From IMG/VR virus record IMGVR_UViG_3300030430_000824, positions 1 through 39,894 of that record: DNA of 39,894 bases. One strand, written 5' to 3'. Below the pieces are notes generated by a model. The model saw only the letters and a list, made by a program, of their open reading frames with translations, did not search any database and was not told the origin of the DNA. This DNA is from a virus. Shown here piece after piece: positions 1-6,005 of the stretch (position 1 is its first letter; each line of letters starts with the position of its first letter). The position numbers and the translations under genes are program-made.

Positions 1-109
1 AGTATATAGTATATATAATATATATATAATATATATATAGTAATATAGTATATATAGTAATATATAGTAATTATAGTAAGTAGTAAATAGTAATATAGTA
101 TATATAGTA
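1..109. repeat. C-free AT-rich TAGTA/TATA tract at left end
   Basis: The first 109 bases contain no C, and G occurs almost only within AGTA units. The tract is built from irregular TATATA and TAGTA units. A similar 16-base string (TATAGTATATATAGTA) occurs at 94-109 and again at 39877-39892 at the other end. This could be a physical terminus, a circular junction where assembly stopped, or an unwinding region. There is no coding potential. Confidence 0.7.
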
Positions 110-138
110 CCGCTTTTGTATTTATAGTACCGCCTTTG
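103..138 (+). repeat. Two 16-base direct repeats, 20-base period
   Basis: TATAGTACCGCTTTTG at 103-118 and TATAGTACCGCCTTTG at 123-138 differ at one base and start exactly 20 bases apart, about two helical turns. They lie between the AT-rich end and the first promoter, so they could bind a protein in the divergent control region. The function is unknown. Confidence 0.55.
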
Positions 139-313
139 GGGAAAACTTCCAAAAATTTCAGAAAAATATATTAGCATGTGTGTTTCTCTTTTTTTGCACA
201 CGGCCGCCCCCCTAATCCGTTTCTAGGTTAGAAATATTGTGTTAGAAAAAACAAATTGACTTAAGCCAGTTATATTATATACCGCAAATTTTTTTTAAAA
301 AAGTTTAAATATT

Positions 314-345
314 ATGAAACTTTTTTCATTTCTGGAGCGTATAAT
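314..345 (+). promoter_or_regulatory. Early promoter P0 upstream of the DUF932 gene
   Basis: ATGAAACTTTTTT at 314-326 is followed by a perfect TATAAT at 340-345. The left element resembles the TTGGAACTTT block of the other early promoters, but the spacing is one base longer (GAAACTT, 17 bases, TATAAT). No gene lies on either strand before it, and 578-1546 is the first gene after it. Confidence 0.55.
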
Positions 346-347
346 AG

Positions 348-373
348 TCAAAGACATTGACTAAATGTCTTGA
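348..373 (+). promoter_or_regulatory. Dyad overlapping the P0 start site, candidate operator
   Basis: TCAAAGACATT (348-358) and AATGTCTTGA (364-373) are complementary over ten base pairs with one extra A in the left arm and a five-base centre. The dyad starts three bases after the -10 box, so it covers the expected transcription start. It could be a repressor site, or a hairpin at the 5' end of the transcript. No repressor gene was recognised in the window. Confidence 0.4.
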
Positions 374-577
374 TGTTCTTTGACAATTATACGATATGCA
401 GTCAGCCGATGGTGGTCGGACTGTACCTTTACCTTGTGATGTATGTAAGAATGAAGCCGGGTATTGGATACGGTGAAAATAGACCTAGACTTATTATGGA
501 TGCATCGCTACCTGATCGTAGAATGAAGGGTAGCACAAAACAAACATATTTCTTAATCTAATAAAATGGAGTAAAAT
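374..577 (+). other. Leader before the first gene; no firm gene
   Basis: About 200 bases lie between P0 and the first gene. A hairpin at 399-423 pairs CAGT and CCGA with TCGG and ACTG. A 26-codon reading frame at 396-476 encodes a CDVC half-knuckle but lacks a clear ribosome site and a second Cys pair. A second frame of about 62 codons (from 373 to 561) has no ribosome site and no recognisable content. I do not call either as a gene. Confidence 0.35.
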
Positions 578-1546
578 GTGAATAATACACAAATACAAAT
601 AGTGCCTAACATGAATAACATCAGTCAATTAGTCGAAGTAGAATCTGTTGATAAACCAATTATAGTTAATCAATTTGACAATACATTAGACCCATTTACT
701 GAGATACAGAAATTACCATTGCAAACACAATACGGTGGATTATCTAAAGCACATTCAATTAGATTGATGCTTAAAGGAAAAGATACTGAGATGGGTATTG
801 TAAAAGAAAATTACTTATGCGTTTCTAATAAAGAAATATCTGAAGTAGGACGTGAAATTCGTAATGCATCTGGTATGCATTGGGAATTACAAAAAGTATT
901 TTTTGATGGTAAAGTGTTTAGAGAAACTTGGTTATGTAAGGACGGTGGGTTAGAAGCTAAGGTTCCTGAAGTTGGTGATGTTGTTGGTCTAGTTATGGAA
1001 GTTGTTAATAGCTATGATAGTAGCACTAAAGCTGGTATCTTATGTTATTTTATGAGACTGGTATGCAAGAATGGAATGAGATCAAAAACGCATAAGTTTG
1101 GTTATGAGTTTAGACATACTTTAAACAATCAACTAGACTGGCAGTCCGAAATCAATCAGTCAGTAGCACAACTTACTGGTAGGAATCCAGAATATATGCT
1201 TAATCAGTTTTCACAAGCTTGTGGTAAATTACAGAAACCTATTGATTTTCAGGAATTGCAAGTACTTACAGATAATGATAAATATCTAGGAAAGCTTCCT
1301 ACTCAGCAATATGGTCAAATTGTAAAGAATATGCTAGTATCTAAGGAATATCCACAAACTGGTACTGAGTTTACAGCATGGGACTTATTGAATAGCGGTA
1401 CTCAAATACTATGGCACCAGAAAAAGATAACCCAAGGGGCTATCAAAAACAATGCTCTAGTAGTTGATGGACTTCTACAATATGGTAAAGATACCTATGA
1501 TGAACCATTTGTAGACCCTAACCAAACTGATATATTCCAGTCATAA
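578..1546 (+). CDS. DUF932-family phage/plasmid protein
   Basis: The 322-residue product has the hallmark DUF932 stretch in its middle: VNSYDSST at 143-150, then RLVCKNGM at 160-167. DUF932 proteins are common on phages and plasmids; their biochemical role is not settled, though they often sit near replication or recombination genes. The start is GTG, chosen because GGAG lies six bases upstream and the ATG two bases earlier is followed at once by a stop. It is the first gene after promoter P0 and is followed by a terminator-like hairpin and the iteron region, so a role in replication is a reasonable but unproven guess. Confidence 0.8.
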   Translation: MNNTQIQIVPNMNNISQLVEVESVDKPIIVNQFDNTLDPFTEIQKLPLQTQYGGLSKAHSIRLMLKGKDTEMGIVKENYLCVSNKEISEVGREIRNASGMHWELQKVFFDGKVFRETWLCKDGGLEAKVPEVGDVVGLVMEVVNSYDSSTKAGILCYFMRLVCKNGMRSKTHKFGYEFRHTLNNQLDWQSEINQSVAQLTGRNPEYMLNQFSQACGKLQKPIDFQELQVLTDNDKYLGKLPTQQYGQIVKNMLVSKEYPQTGTEFTAWDLLNSGTQILWHQKKITQGAIKNNALVVDGLLQYGKDTYDEPFVDPNQTDIFQS

Positions 1547-1552
1547 CACAAA

Positions 1553-1587
1553 ACATCCTGAGCATGATGTAAAACTGCTCTTTTTTT
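1553..1587 (+). terminator. Terminator-like hairpins after the DUF932 gene
   Basis: GAGCA (1560-1564) pairs with TGCTC (1576-1580), directly followed by seven T. An interleaved stem, ACATC (1553-1557) with GATGT (1566-1570), cannot form in the same simple fold, so the two are alternatives or a pseudoknot. The stems are short, so strength is uncertain. Confidence 0.5.
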
Positions 1588-1623
1588 GTATCTTTTTTTA
1601 TTTCTATATTTTTTTATATTTCT

Positions 1624-1716
1624 GTGCACGTAGGTAGATTGTGCACGTAAGTAGTTTTTTTATAACTTTGTGCACGTTGGTAGTTTATTTTTATTATATA
1701 GTGTGCACGTAGGTAG
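1624..1716 (+). repeat. Four GTGCACGTAGGTAG iterons, candidate origin
   Basis: Four near-identical 14-base direct repeats lie at 1624-1637, 1641-1654, 1670-1683 and 1703-1716 (copies 1 and 4 identical, copies 2 and 3 each with one change). Each contains the self-complementary core GTGCAC. Start-to-start spacings are 17, 29 and 33 bases. An AT-rich stretch follows. Directly repeated protein-binding sites beside an AT-rich unwinding element are the usual layout of an iteron origin; an operator array is the alternative. Confidence 0.6.
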
Positions 1717-1859
1717 GTAAATCGCCTAAGTTCTGTAATATGTGGGTATATATGTAAGTTAATTACTTCCCCTATTTATCCTATATTATATAAGCTGATT
1801 TATATACCACATCCCCCTTACACATCCCCCCAAAAAAGATTTAATTTTTTTTAATTATT
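1717..1859. other. Non-coding AT-rich segment with inverted and direct repeats
   Basis: No gene is seen here. ATGTGGGTATATA at 1740-1752 is the near-perfect inverted copy of TATATACCACAT at 1801-1812. ACATCCCCC occurs twice, at 1809-1817 and 1822-1830, followed by an A/T tract. Together with the iterons this makes a compact 200-base non-coding block that fits a replication origin or control region. Confidence 0.45.
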
Positions 1860-1890
1860 TTGGAACTTTTTTTAATACTAAGAGTATACT
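1860..1890 (+). promoter_or_regulatory. Early promoter P1
   Basis: TTGGAACTTT starts at 1860 and TATACT lies at 1885-1890. The distance from GGAACTT to the -10 box is 16 bases, the same as in P2 to P5. It reads into the gene at 1918. Confidence 0.65.
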
Positions 1891-1917
1891 ATATATAACA
1901 ATTAATTAGGAATTAAA

Positions 1918-2112
1918 ATGAATAAAATACAGACATATTATATATATAATAAAACCGATGATGAAAAATATTATAAAACTTTTGATACTTATGAGGATTG
2001 CTATTGGTGGGTAGTTGATAATTTAGATTTAAATAAAAAGTGGGAAACAAGTATAAGAAGAAATACTTTGTATTCAAGAATTACAAAAGATATTTCTTAT
2101 TTTAAAAGATAA
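1918..2112 (+). CDS. Small hypothetical protein (64 aa), early monocistron
   Basis: Not recognised. The product is rich in Tyr, Trp, Asp and Lys, with an aromatic run YEDCYWWVVDN near residue 25-35 and no membrane segment. It starts with ATG after TTAGGAATTAAA and stands alone between promoters P1 and P2, so it is probably expressed very early. Such lone small early phage proteins often act on host functions, but nothing in this sequence shows that. Confidence 0.6.
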   Translation: MNKIQTYYIYNKTDDEKYYKTFDTYEDCYWWVVDNLDLNKKWETSIRRNTLYSRITKDISYFKR

Positions 2113-2122
2113 TAAAAAAACT

Positions 2123-2153
2123 TTGGAACTTTCCGCAACTCGGATAGTATAAC
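2123..2153 (+). promoter_or_regulatory. Early promoter P2
   Basis: TTGGAACTTT begins at 2123, TATAAC is at 2148-2153, with 16 bases between GGAACTT and the -10 box. AAGTAAC follows the -10 box, as in P3 and P5. It reads into the gene at 2187. Confidence 0.7.
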
Positions 2154-2186
2154 AAGTAACAAAACAAAAAATGGAGTAAAAATAAA

Positions 2187-2507
2187 ATGGAACAAGTAAA
2201 CAGTACAGAAATTAAGTCAGGTTTTGGAAGTAATAGAAAACCTGTGAAGGCTCGTCTTTGGGATGGTGAAGGTTTATCATCTTGGCAAAAAATGAAGGTA
2301 TGCGAAAACACAGACGAAGGAAGAAATATAATAAGCATTAGCAGAGTTGAAGACGTTTCAAACAAACGTGATGCTCAATTATTTTTCTTGCTTGAAGACA
2401 TACCCTCACTAATCGCAACCCTTACAAAAGTTGCAGAGGATTCACAAAAGACAGAGTTTCAAAATCAAATTGATTCGCAAGTAAACCAAATAAAAAAAGG
2501 ACTATAA
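2187..2507 (+). CDS. Hypothetical early protein (106 aa)
   Basis: Not recognised. It is a soluble-looking protein with a conserved-looking N-terminal half (residues 10-35, Lys/Arg/Trp-rich) and a more helical, Gln/Asn-rich C-terminal half. The ATG follows GGAGTAAAAATAAA. It is the first gene behind promoter P2, and the next gene starts three bases after its stop, so the two are co-transcribed. Confidence 0.65.
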   Translation: MEQVNSTEIKSGFGSNRKPVKARLWDGEGLSSWQKMKVCENTDEGRNIISISRVEDVSNKRDAQLFFLLEDIPSLIATLTKVAEDSQKTEFQNQIDSQVNQIKKGL

Positions 2508-2510
2508 AAA

Positions 2511-2705
2511 ATGAGAACATTTGACAAATACAAACAAAACCTCAGAGCCACAGACGATTCTGTATATAGCTATGAAACAAGAGTGGCAGAGATAGACCAC
2601 AAAAACAGAACAATTACACCGCTCGGATGGTGGTCTGTAACAACATCAAAGCACATAAATTATGTGGGTTCTGAGTACGGATACAAAGTACAGAAAGTAA
2701 ACTAA
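2511..2705 (+). CDS. Small conserved-type phage protein (64 aa)
   Basis: The product reads YETRVAEIDHKNRTI, then WWSVTTSKHINYVGSEYGY. From memory this 'evdh... TTSKH.NY' pattern recurs in small proteins of aquatic phages and is a family of unknown function; this is recollection and was not checked. It has no catalytic motif or membrane segment. It lies three bases after the previous gene and is probably co-translated with it. Confidence 0.65.
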   Translation: MRTFDKYKQNLRATDDSVYSYETRVAEIDHKNRTITPLGWWSVTTSKHINYVGSEYGYKVQKVN

Positions 2706-2717
2706 CTTACAGAAATT

Positions 2718-2744
2718 AAAGGGGGTGTGTAATGCATCCCCTTT
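2718..2744 (+). promoter_or_regulatory. Hairpin directly upstream of a Shine-Dalgarno site
   Basis: AAAGGGGGTG (2718-2727) pairs with CATCCCCTTT (2735-2744): ten pairs including one G-T, with a seven-base loop. The ribosome site AGGAG begins at the very next base (2745). There is no T-run, so it looks like an mRNA processing, stabilising or start-site insulating hairpin rather than a terminator. Confidence 0.6.
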
Positions 2745-2756
2745 AGGAGAAATAAA

Positions 2757-2966
2757 ATGAATAAAAAATATAGAATAGTTTTTGTAGATGATGAAATTGG
2801 ATGGAGTACTTGTGATGTGTGTAATAAATACGGAAACTTTTTTGATGGTTATTTTTACGGATTTAATGGATTTACACAAGAAGAACTAAACGAACTAGGA
2901 CTATCTAATTTAGATGCAAGTAAAGATAATGTTAGATGTAATGATTGTTTAACAATTAAAAAATAA
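2757..2966 (+). CDS. Small zinc-ribbon protein (69 aa)
   Basis: Two Cys pairs, CDVC near residue 20 and CNDC near residue 62, are separated by a Gly/Phe-rich segment and could bind one zinc ion. The protein is otherwise unrecognised. Its ribosome site AGGAG sits immediately behind the hairpin at 2718-2744. Zinc ribbons of this size usually bind nucleic acid or a protein partner; nothing further can be said. Confidence 0.6.
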   Translation: MNKKYRIVFVDDEIGWSTCDVCNKYGNFFDGYFYGFNGFTQEELNELGLSNLDASKDNVRCNDCLTIKK

Positions 2967-2967
2967 A

Positions 2968-2998
2968 TGGGAACTTTATTTTAATAGTGTAGTATAAT
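2968..2998 (+). promoter_or_regulatory. Early promoter P3
   Basis: TGGGAACTTT begins at 2968 and TATAAT is at 2993-2998, with the 16-base gap between GGAACTT and the -10 box. AAGTAAAC follows at once. It reads into the gene at 3031. Confidence 0.7.
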
Positions 2999-3030
2999 AA
3001 GTAAACAAACAATAAAAGGAGCAGTAACAA

Positions 3031-3330
3031 ATGAGTAATGAATACAACGGATGGCCAAATTATGAAACTTGGAATTTTAATCTGTGGATTACAAACACAG
3101 AGGGAGATTATAGCCATGCTAGAAAACTTGCAATGGCTTGTTTAAGTAAATATGAACTAGCCAAGCAACTTGAAAAGTGGGCAATAAGAATGGCTGATGA
3201 TGTGTTTAGTTCATGTGAACATACATACGGGTTTATTAACGACATCGTAAACAGTTCTATAAGGGAAGTCCAATTCTATGAGGTGGCTGAAAATCTGTGG
3301 GATGAGGTACATGATGAGGAGGAAGAGTAA
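3031..3330 (+). CDS. NGW-NYETW family small phage protein (99 aa)
   Basis: The N-terminus YNGWPNYETWNFNLWITN matches a pattern I recall from small proteins of many phages and some large viruses ('NGW.NYETW...LW'), a family of unknown function. The rest is helical with a very acidic C-terminus (DEVHDEEEE). The ATG follows AAAGGAGCAGTAACA. Its stop overlaps the next start as TAATG, so the next gene is translationally coupled. Confidence 0.7.
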   Translation: MSNEYNGWPNYETWNFNLWITNTEGDYSHARKLAMACLSKYELAKQLEKWAIRMADDVFSSCEHTYGFINDIVNSSIREVQFYEVAENLWDEVHDEEEE

Positions 3331-3824
3331 TGCACATGATAATAAGAAACATAGTCTACGCTAATTCTGGAAGTGAGGCGATTTCCAAAGCTAGAAATAA
3401 CATGGAATATTTATGCGAAGGGCAATATCCATTTGACTACTACGATACTTTTGATAATGGTGGTACTTCGTATTGGGGCGATAGGTTGCAACCAGTGTCG
3501 GAGATAAGCACCGCAGAAGGGCGTAAATTGGTGGTAGATGGATGGAGAAACACATTAAGGGATATGAGGTATCACTTACAGGAAATACGGAAGATTACAG
3601 AAAATAAGAGCGACCTAGAAATTATAAAATCTCTGAAAGATAGTCATCTTCAGTACCATTACAAATCTGTGGGAGACTACCGAGGTTCAGGAGTGTGGAT
3701 GTATGATAGCGATGGCGAAGGGATAAAGTCTAGGAGTCATTTAAACAATGTGCTGAACAAATGGGATGCCAAGAACCTGCAAGATCAAAAGGTTTTTGTA
3801 GTACCGGCAGATGTACATTATTAA
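3330..3824 (+). CDS. Hypothetical early protein (164 aa)
   Basis: Not assigned. The N-terminal part contains VYANSGSEAISKARNNM, resembling the start of small proteins that often sit beside NGW-NYETW proteins; residues 35-55 are Tyr/Asp/Gly-rich, and the middle is helical. It overlaps the upstream stop by one base (TAATG) and sits nine bases before the HNH gene, so all three form one unit under P3. Confidence 0.6.
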   Translation: MHMIIRNIVYANSGSEAISKARNNMEYLCEGQYPFDYYDTFDNGGTSYWGDRLQPVSEISTAEGRKLVVDGWRNTLRDMRYHLQEIRKITENKSDLEIIKSLKDSHLQYHYKSVGDYRGSGVWMYDSDGEGIKSRSHLNNVLNKWDAKNLQDQKVFVVPADVHY

Positions 3825-3832
3825 GGAGGTGT

Positions 3833-4255
3833 ATGATGACAGAAACAAGAACGTGTAAGGGGTGTAATGTCAGTATGGATTTATCAGAGTTTGCTAAGAC
3901 GAGTATGCTTGACAAGTCGGGTAATCCATACAGAAGATACTACTGTACAAAACATGGATGCTATTGGGATCACAAAAAGAAAACACCCAACGGAAGAATG
4001 GAGAAAGCTAGAAAGGTGAGAGAGTACAAGGAACAACTGAGTTGTGTAAGTTGTGGTTACTCTCAGAAATCAAGAGGTAAAAAGTTTTCTACTTGGGCAT
4101 TACAATTCCATCATCACGACCACACGAAGGAAGCCAATGTTGGCAACATGATTAGTGATGGATTCGGACTCAAAAAGATATTTGATGAGATCAAGAAGTG
4201 TATTGTCCTTTGTGCTAACTGCCACATGGAATTACATGGGCATCAAAATTATTAA
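3833..4255 (+). CDS. HNH endonuclease with N-terminal zinc ribbon (140 aa)
   Basis: The C-terminal half carries an HNH/treble-clef pattern: CVSC, then LQFHHHDH, then CIVLCANCHMELH, giving two Cys pairs and the catalytic His cluster. The N-terminus adds CKGC and CTKHGC, a second zinc-binding unit. Such free-standing HNH proteins in phages are homing or DNA-nicking endonucleases. AAGGAGG lies just before a double ATG at 3833/3836; the longer open frame upstream runs into the previous gene and lacks a ribosome site. The target is unknown. Confidence 0.8.
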   Translation: MMTETRTCKGCNVSMDLSEFAKTSMLDKSGNPYRRYYCTKHGCYWDHKKKTPNGRMEKARKVREYKEQLSCVSCGYSQKSRGKKFSTWALQFHHHDHTKEANVGNMISDGFGLKKIFDEIKKCIVLCANCHMELHGHQNY

Positions 4256-4261
4256 AATAAA

Positions 4262-4292
4262 TTGGAACCAATACGAACTAACCTCGTATAAC
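4262..4292 (+). promoter_or_regulatory. Early promoter P4
   Basis: TTGGAACC begins at 4262 and TATAAC lies at 4287-4292; the gap from the seven bases GGAACCA to the -10 box is again 16. The -35 block is also a small palindrome (ATTGG-AA-CCAAT). CAATAAAC follows the -10 box. It reads into the genes from 4313. Confidence 0.6.
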
Positions 4293-4312
4293 CAATAAAC
4301 AAAGGAGAAGTA

Positions 4313-4450
4313 ATGGGTAAAATAAAAGCGTTAGTAACCGAGATGGGTTACGATAGTGCCAAGAGATACTTGGAAGAGATCAAAAGAAAACTAGAGCGTG
4401 ATAAGGAAAGGAGTAAACATGCCGTATCCAATGATAAAAAAGATAACTAA
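4313..4450 (+). CDS. Basic micro-protein (45 aa)
   Basis: A 45-codon frame opens after a strong AAAGGAG site and promoter P4. The product is a charged helix-forming peptide, with Lys/Arg/Glu making up most of residues 17-35. It overlaps the next start by 32 bases in another frame, so the two genes may be coupled. It is not recognised. Confidence 0.5.
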   Translation: MGKIKALVTEMGYDSAKRYLEEIKRKLERDKERSKHAVSNDKKDN

Positions 4451-4613
4451 AGAAGATGTAGCTATGTTCTTTGAACTGGATATTGACAACTGCAAACTAA
4501 AGAAAAAAGACTTTTGTGAAGTGATAGCAAGTTTCATAAACGATCCGATTTCTACAAGCAAACTATATAGAGAAGAGATCAATCTATACTTTGAAACTAG
4601 GAGAAACTTATGA
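4419..4613 (+). CDS. Hypothetical early protein (64 aa)
   Basis: Not recognised; a soluble helical protein with FFELDIDN and a Lys-rich middle. I place the start at the ATG behind AAAGGAGTAAAC, not at the in-frame upstream start, which has no ribosome site. It overlaps the preceding micro-gene and shares ATGA with the following gene, so it is part of a tightly coupled operon running from 4313 to 5928. Confidence 0.6.
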   Translation: MPYPMIKKITKEDVAMFFELDIDNCKLKKKDFCEVIASFINDPISTSKLYREEINLYFETRRNL

Positions 4614-4951
4614 ACTCAAAAGAATATCAATTTATGAGAGAGGACTTCCTCAAGAAAACTCTCAAACTTTCAGACGACAAACGCATTGAGTATACAGAAG
4701 GACACCATAACTCAAATGTTTTATGGAACTTCGAGAACATAGCAAAAACATTAGGGCTATCACCAATGAAGGTACTTTCTGTATATTTAATGAAGCACAC
4801 AAGTAGTCTTTTTAACTATTTCAAAGATGGTAAAGAATACTCGGAAAGCATAGAAGGTAGAATTATGGACATCATTAACTATCTTTTGTTATTAGTCTGT
4901 ATGATAAGAACATATAAACAAAAAGGAGAAGTAAAAGATGAAAGGTTATGA
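4610..4951 (+). CDS. Hypothetical early protein (113 aa)
   Basis: Not recognised. The middle (residues 45-65, IAKTLGLSPMKVLSVYLMKH) looks like a helix-turn-helix-like or packing helix pair, but the match is too weak to call a DNA-binding protein. The C-terminus has a Leu-rich helix. It starts at ATGA over the stop of the previous gene, and its end overlaps the next gene by 14 bases. Confidence 0.6.
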   Translation: MNSKEYQFMREDFLKKTLKLSDDKRIEYTEGHHNSNVLWNFENIAKTLGLSPMKVLSVYLMKHTSSLFNYFKDGKEYSESIEGRIMDIINYLLLLVCMIRTYKQKGEVKDERL

Positions 4952-5108
4952 GTTAGACAAGTTAGCTGAGTTAGTTCACCCTGACCTAGACGAAGCTATT
5001 GAAAGGGAACTAGAACATATTGCTAGTGAGTATGGATTGAATGAAGAACTGGTAACAATAGCTTGGGAAACATGGATATTAAAAAGGGCAAAGCAGGTGG
5101 AGGGATAA
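4938..5108 (+). CDS. Acidic micro-protein (56 aa)
   Basis: The frame opens at ATG after AAAAGGAGAAGTAAAAG and ends at TAATG, overlapping the next start by one base. The peptide is strongly acidic and helical (LDEAIERELEHIASEYGLNEE) with a short basic tail. It is not recognised; position and ribosome site support it as a real gene. Confidence 0.55.
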   Translation: MKGYELDKLAELVHPDLDEAIERELEHIASEYGLNEELVTIAWETWILKRAKQVEG

Positions 5109-5269
5109 TGGATAAAGTGATTTCATGGGACACATCTCTAATAATGGATAAACTAAAAGAGATTGAGAAGAAGCTAGACGAATATGATAAGATTTTATTC
5201 TTTCACCTAGAGTTATTAACTGATCTTAATAAACAATTAAAAAAGACACATCAAAAGGAGGAGAAGTGA
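5108..5269 (+). CDS. Coiled-coil micro-protein (53 aa)
   Basis: The ATG at 5108 follows GGTGGAGGGATA and overlaps the previous stop (TAATG); upstream in-frame codons would only offer a TTG start inside the previous gene. Residues 10-53 have heptad-like Leu/Ile spacing with many Lys and Glu, so a coiled coil is likely. It ends in GTGA, which is also the start of the first micro-membrane protein, suggesting joint production and perhaps interaction. Confidence 0.55.
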   Translation: MDKVISWDTSLIMDKLKEIEKKLDEYDKILFFHLELLTDLNKQLKKTHQKEEK

Positions 5270-5409
5270 TACATTGGTTACAGTCTTTATCAGAGAATGG
5301 ATTTGATGTTTTTATAGTCGTATATCTTGCGGTGTTACATCTTATCTACCACTACTTAATGAGATGGTACATAAGAACTGAGATTAAAAAGTTAAAGGAG
5401 GAAAAGTGA
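5266..5409 (+). CDS. Micro-membrane protein 1 (47 aa)
   Basis: GTG start overlapping the previous stop (GTGA), with AAAAGGAGGAGAA before it. One hydrophobic segment, residues about 12-31 (GFDVFIVVYLAVLHLIYHYL), is followed by a basic RWYIRTEIKKLKEEK tail, predicting a single-pass membrane protein with a cytoplasmic basic end. It is unrecognised. Size and context resemble small early membrane effectors or holin-like proteins, but it is far from the endolysin gene. Confidence 0.55.
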   Translation: MIHWLQSLSENGFDVFIVVYLAVLHLIYHYLMRWYIRTEIKKLKEEK

Positions 5410-5537
5410 TACTAATAGATTTAGCAGAGTGGATAGTAAACTTTTTAATACTTGGTATGGGTTTGGTAGCTTTCTCAATGGGAATGTTTTTGGTAACTTT
5501 AGTGGTTTACACAATCCAAGACTGGAGGGGAAAATGA
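5406..5537 (+). CDS. Micro-membrane protein 2 (43 aa)
   Basis: GTG start overlapping the stop of the gene before (GTGA), with AAAGGAGGAAAA as ribosome site. Residues about 9-36 are almost wholly hydrophobic (WIVNFLILGMGLVAFSMGMF and onward), followed by QDWRGK. A single, long membrane helix is predicted. It is unrecognised, and its stop overlaps the next ATG (ATGA). Confidence 0.55.
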   Translation: MILIDLAEWIVNFLILGMGLVAFSMGMFLVTLVVYTIQDWRGK

Positions 5538-5638
5538 CAGAGTTGGTCATCTTGCTATTCATCATAATTTTATGCACAGCATTTGTAGTTTCCATAGATG
5601 AAGTGAAGCGTGAAAAACAGAAGAGGTTTCGTAAGTGA
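5534..5638 (+). CDS. Micro-membrane protein 3 (34 aa)
   Basis: ATG start in an ATGA overlap, with TGGAGGGG before it. Residues 4-20 form one membrane helix (LVILLFIIILCTAFVVS), followed by a charged tail ending in KQKRFRK. Only the part after 5534 of a longer open frame is likely translated, because upstream codons would overlap protein 2 without a ribosome site. It is unrecognised; its stop overlaps the next gene's GTG. Confidence 0.5.
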   Translation: MTELVILLFIIILCTAFVVSIDEVKREKQKRFRK

Positions 5639-5928
5639 ATAAATATAAGGAGTTACAGCTAGAACTACTACAGTATGAAGCTATGGTAGAAAGGCGAGAT
5701 GCAAAGATCAGAAGACTCAAGGATGTTATCAAGGCTCAGGATGATAACGATTGCAAAGTGTTCCGCTGTTGGCAATGTAAGTCAGAGTTAATATGGGGTG
5801 GCGATCACGATGTCCAAGAGGTGTATGAAGACGAACAGAGCGAAGGTATCGTATCTAACTTTACTTGCTCAAATTATGATTGCAATACCCATGTTGAGGT
5901 CTACCATATCTTTGACGTGAAAAATTAA
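5635..5928 (+). CDS. Coiled-coil zinc-ribbon protein (97 aa)
   Basis: Residues 1-37 are a charged helix with coiled-coil character; then CWQC and, about 36 residues later, CSNYDC make a likely zinc-binding unit with an acidic loop between. GTG start overlapping the upstream stop. It closes the operon that begins at 4313. Nothing marks a function, though ribbon plus helix suggests binding to a protein or nucleic acid. Confidence 0.6.
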   Translation: MNKYKELQLELLQYEAMVERRDAKIRRLKDVIKAQDDNDCKVFRCWQCKSELIWGGDHDVQEVYEDEQSEGIVSNFTCSNYDCNTHVEVYHIFDVKN

Positions 5929-5929
5929 T

Positions 5930-5960
5930 TTGGAACTTTTTGAAACTTGGTGCGTTTAAT
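5930..5960 (+). promoter_or_regulatory. Early promoter P5
   Basis: TTGGAACTTT begins at 5930, TTTAAT is at 5955-5960, with the same 16-base gap between GGAACTT and the -10 box and AAGTAAGC directly after. It reads into the gene at 6006 and probably drives the long transcript through the recombination block. Confidence 0.65.
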
Positions 5961-6005
5961 AAGTAAGCACGAAGCTTAAAACAACAATAATAAAAAGGAG
6001 CTATT

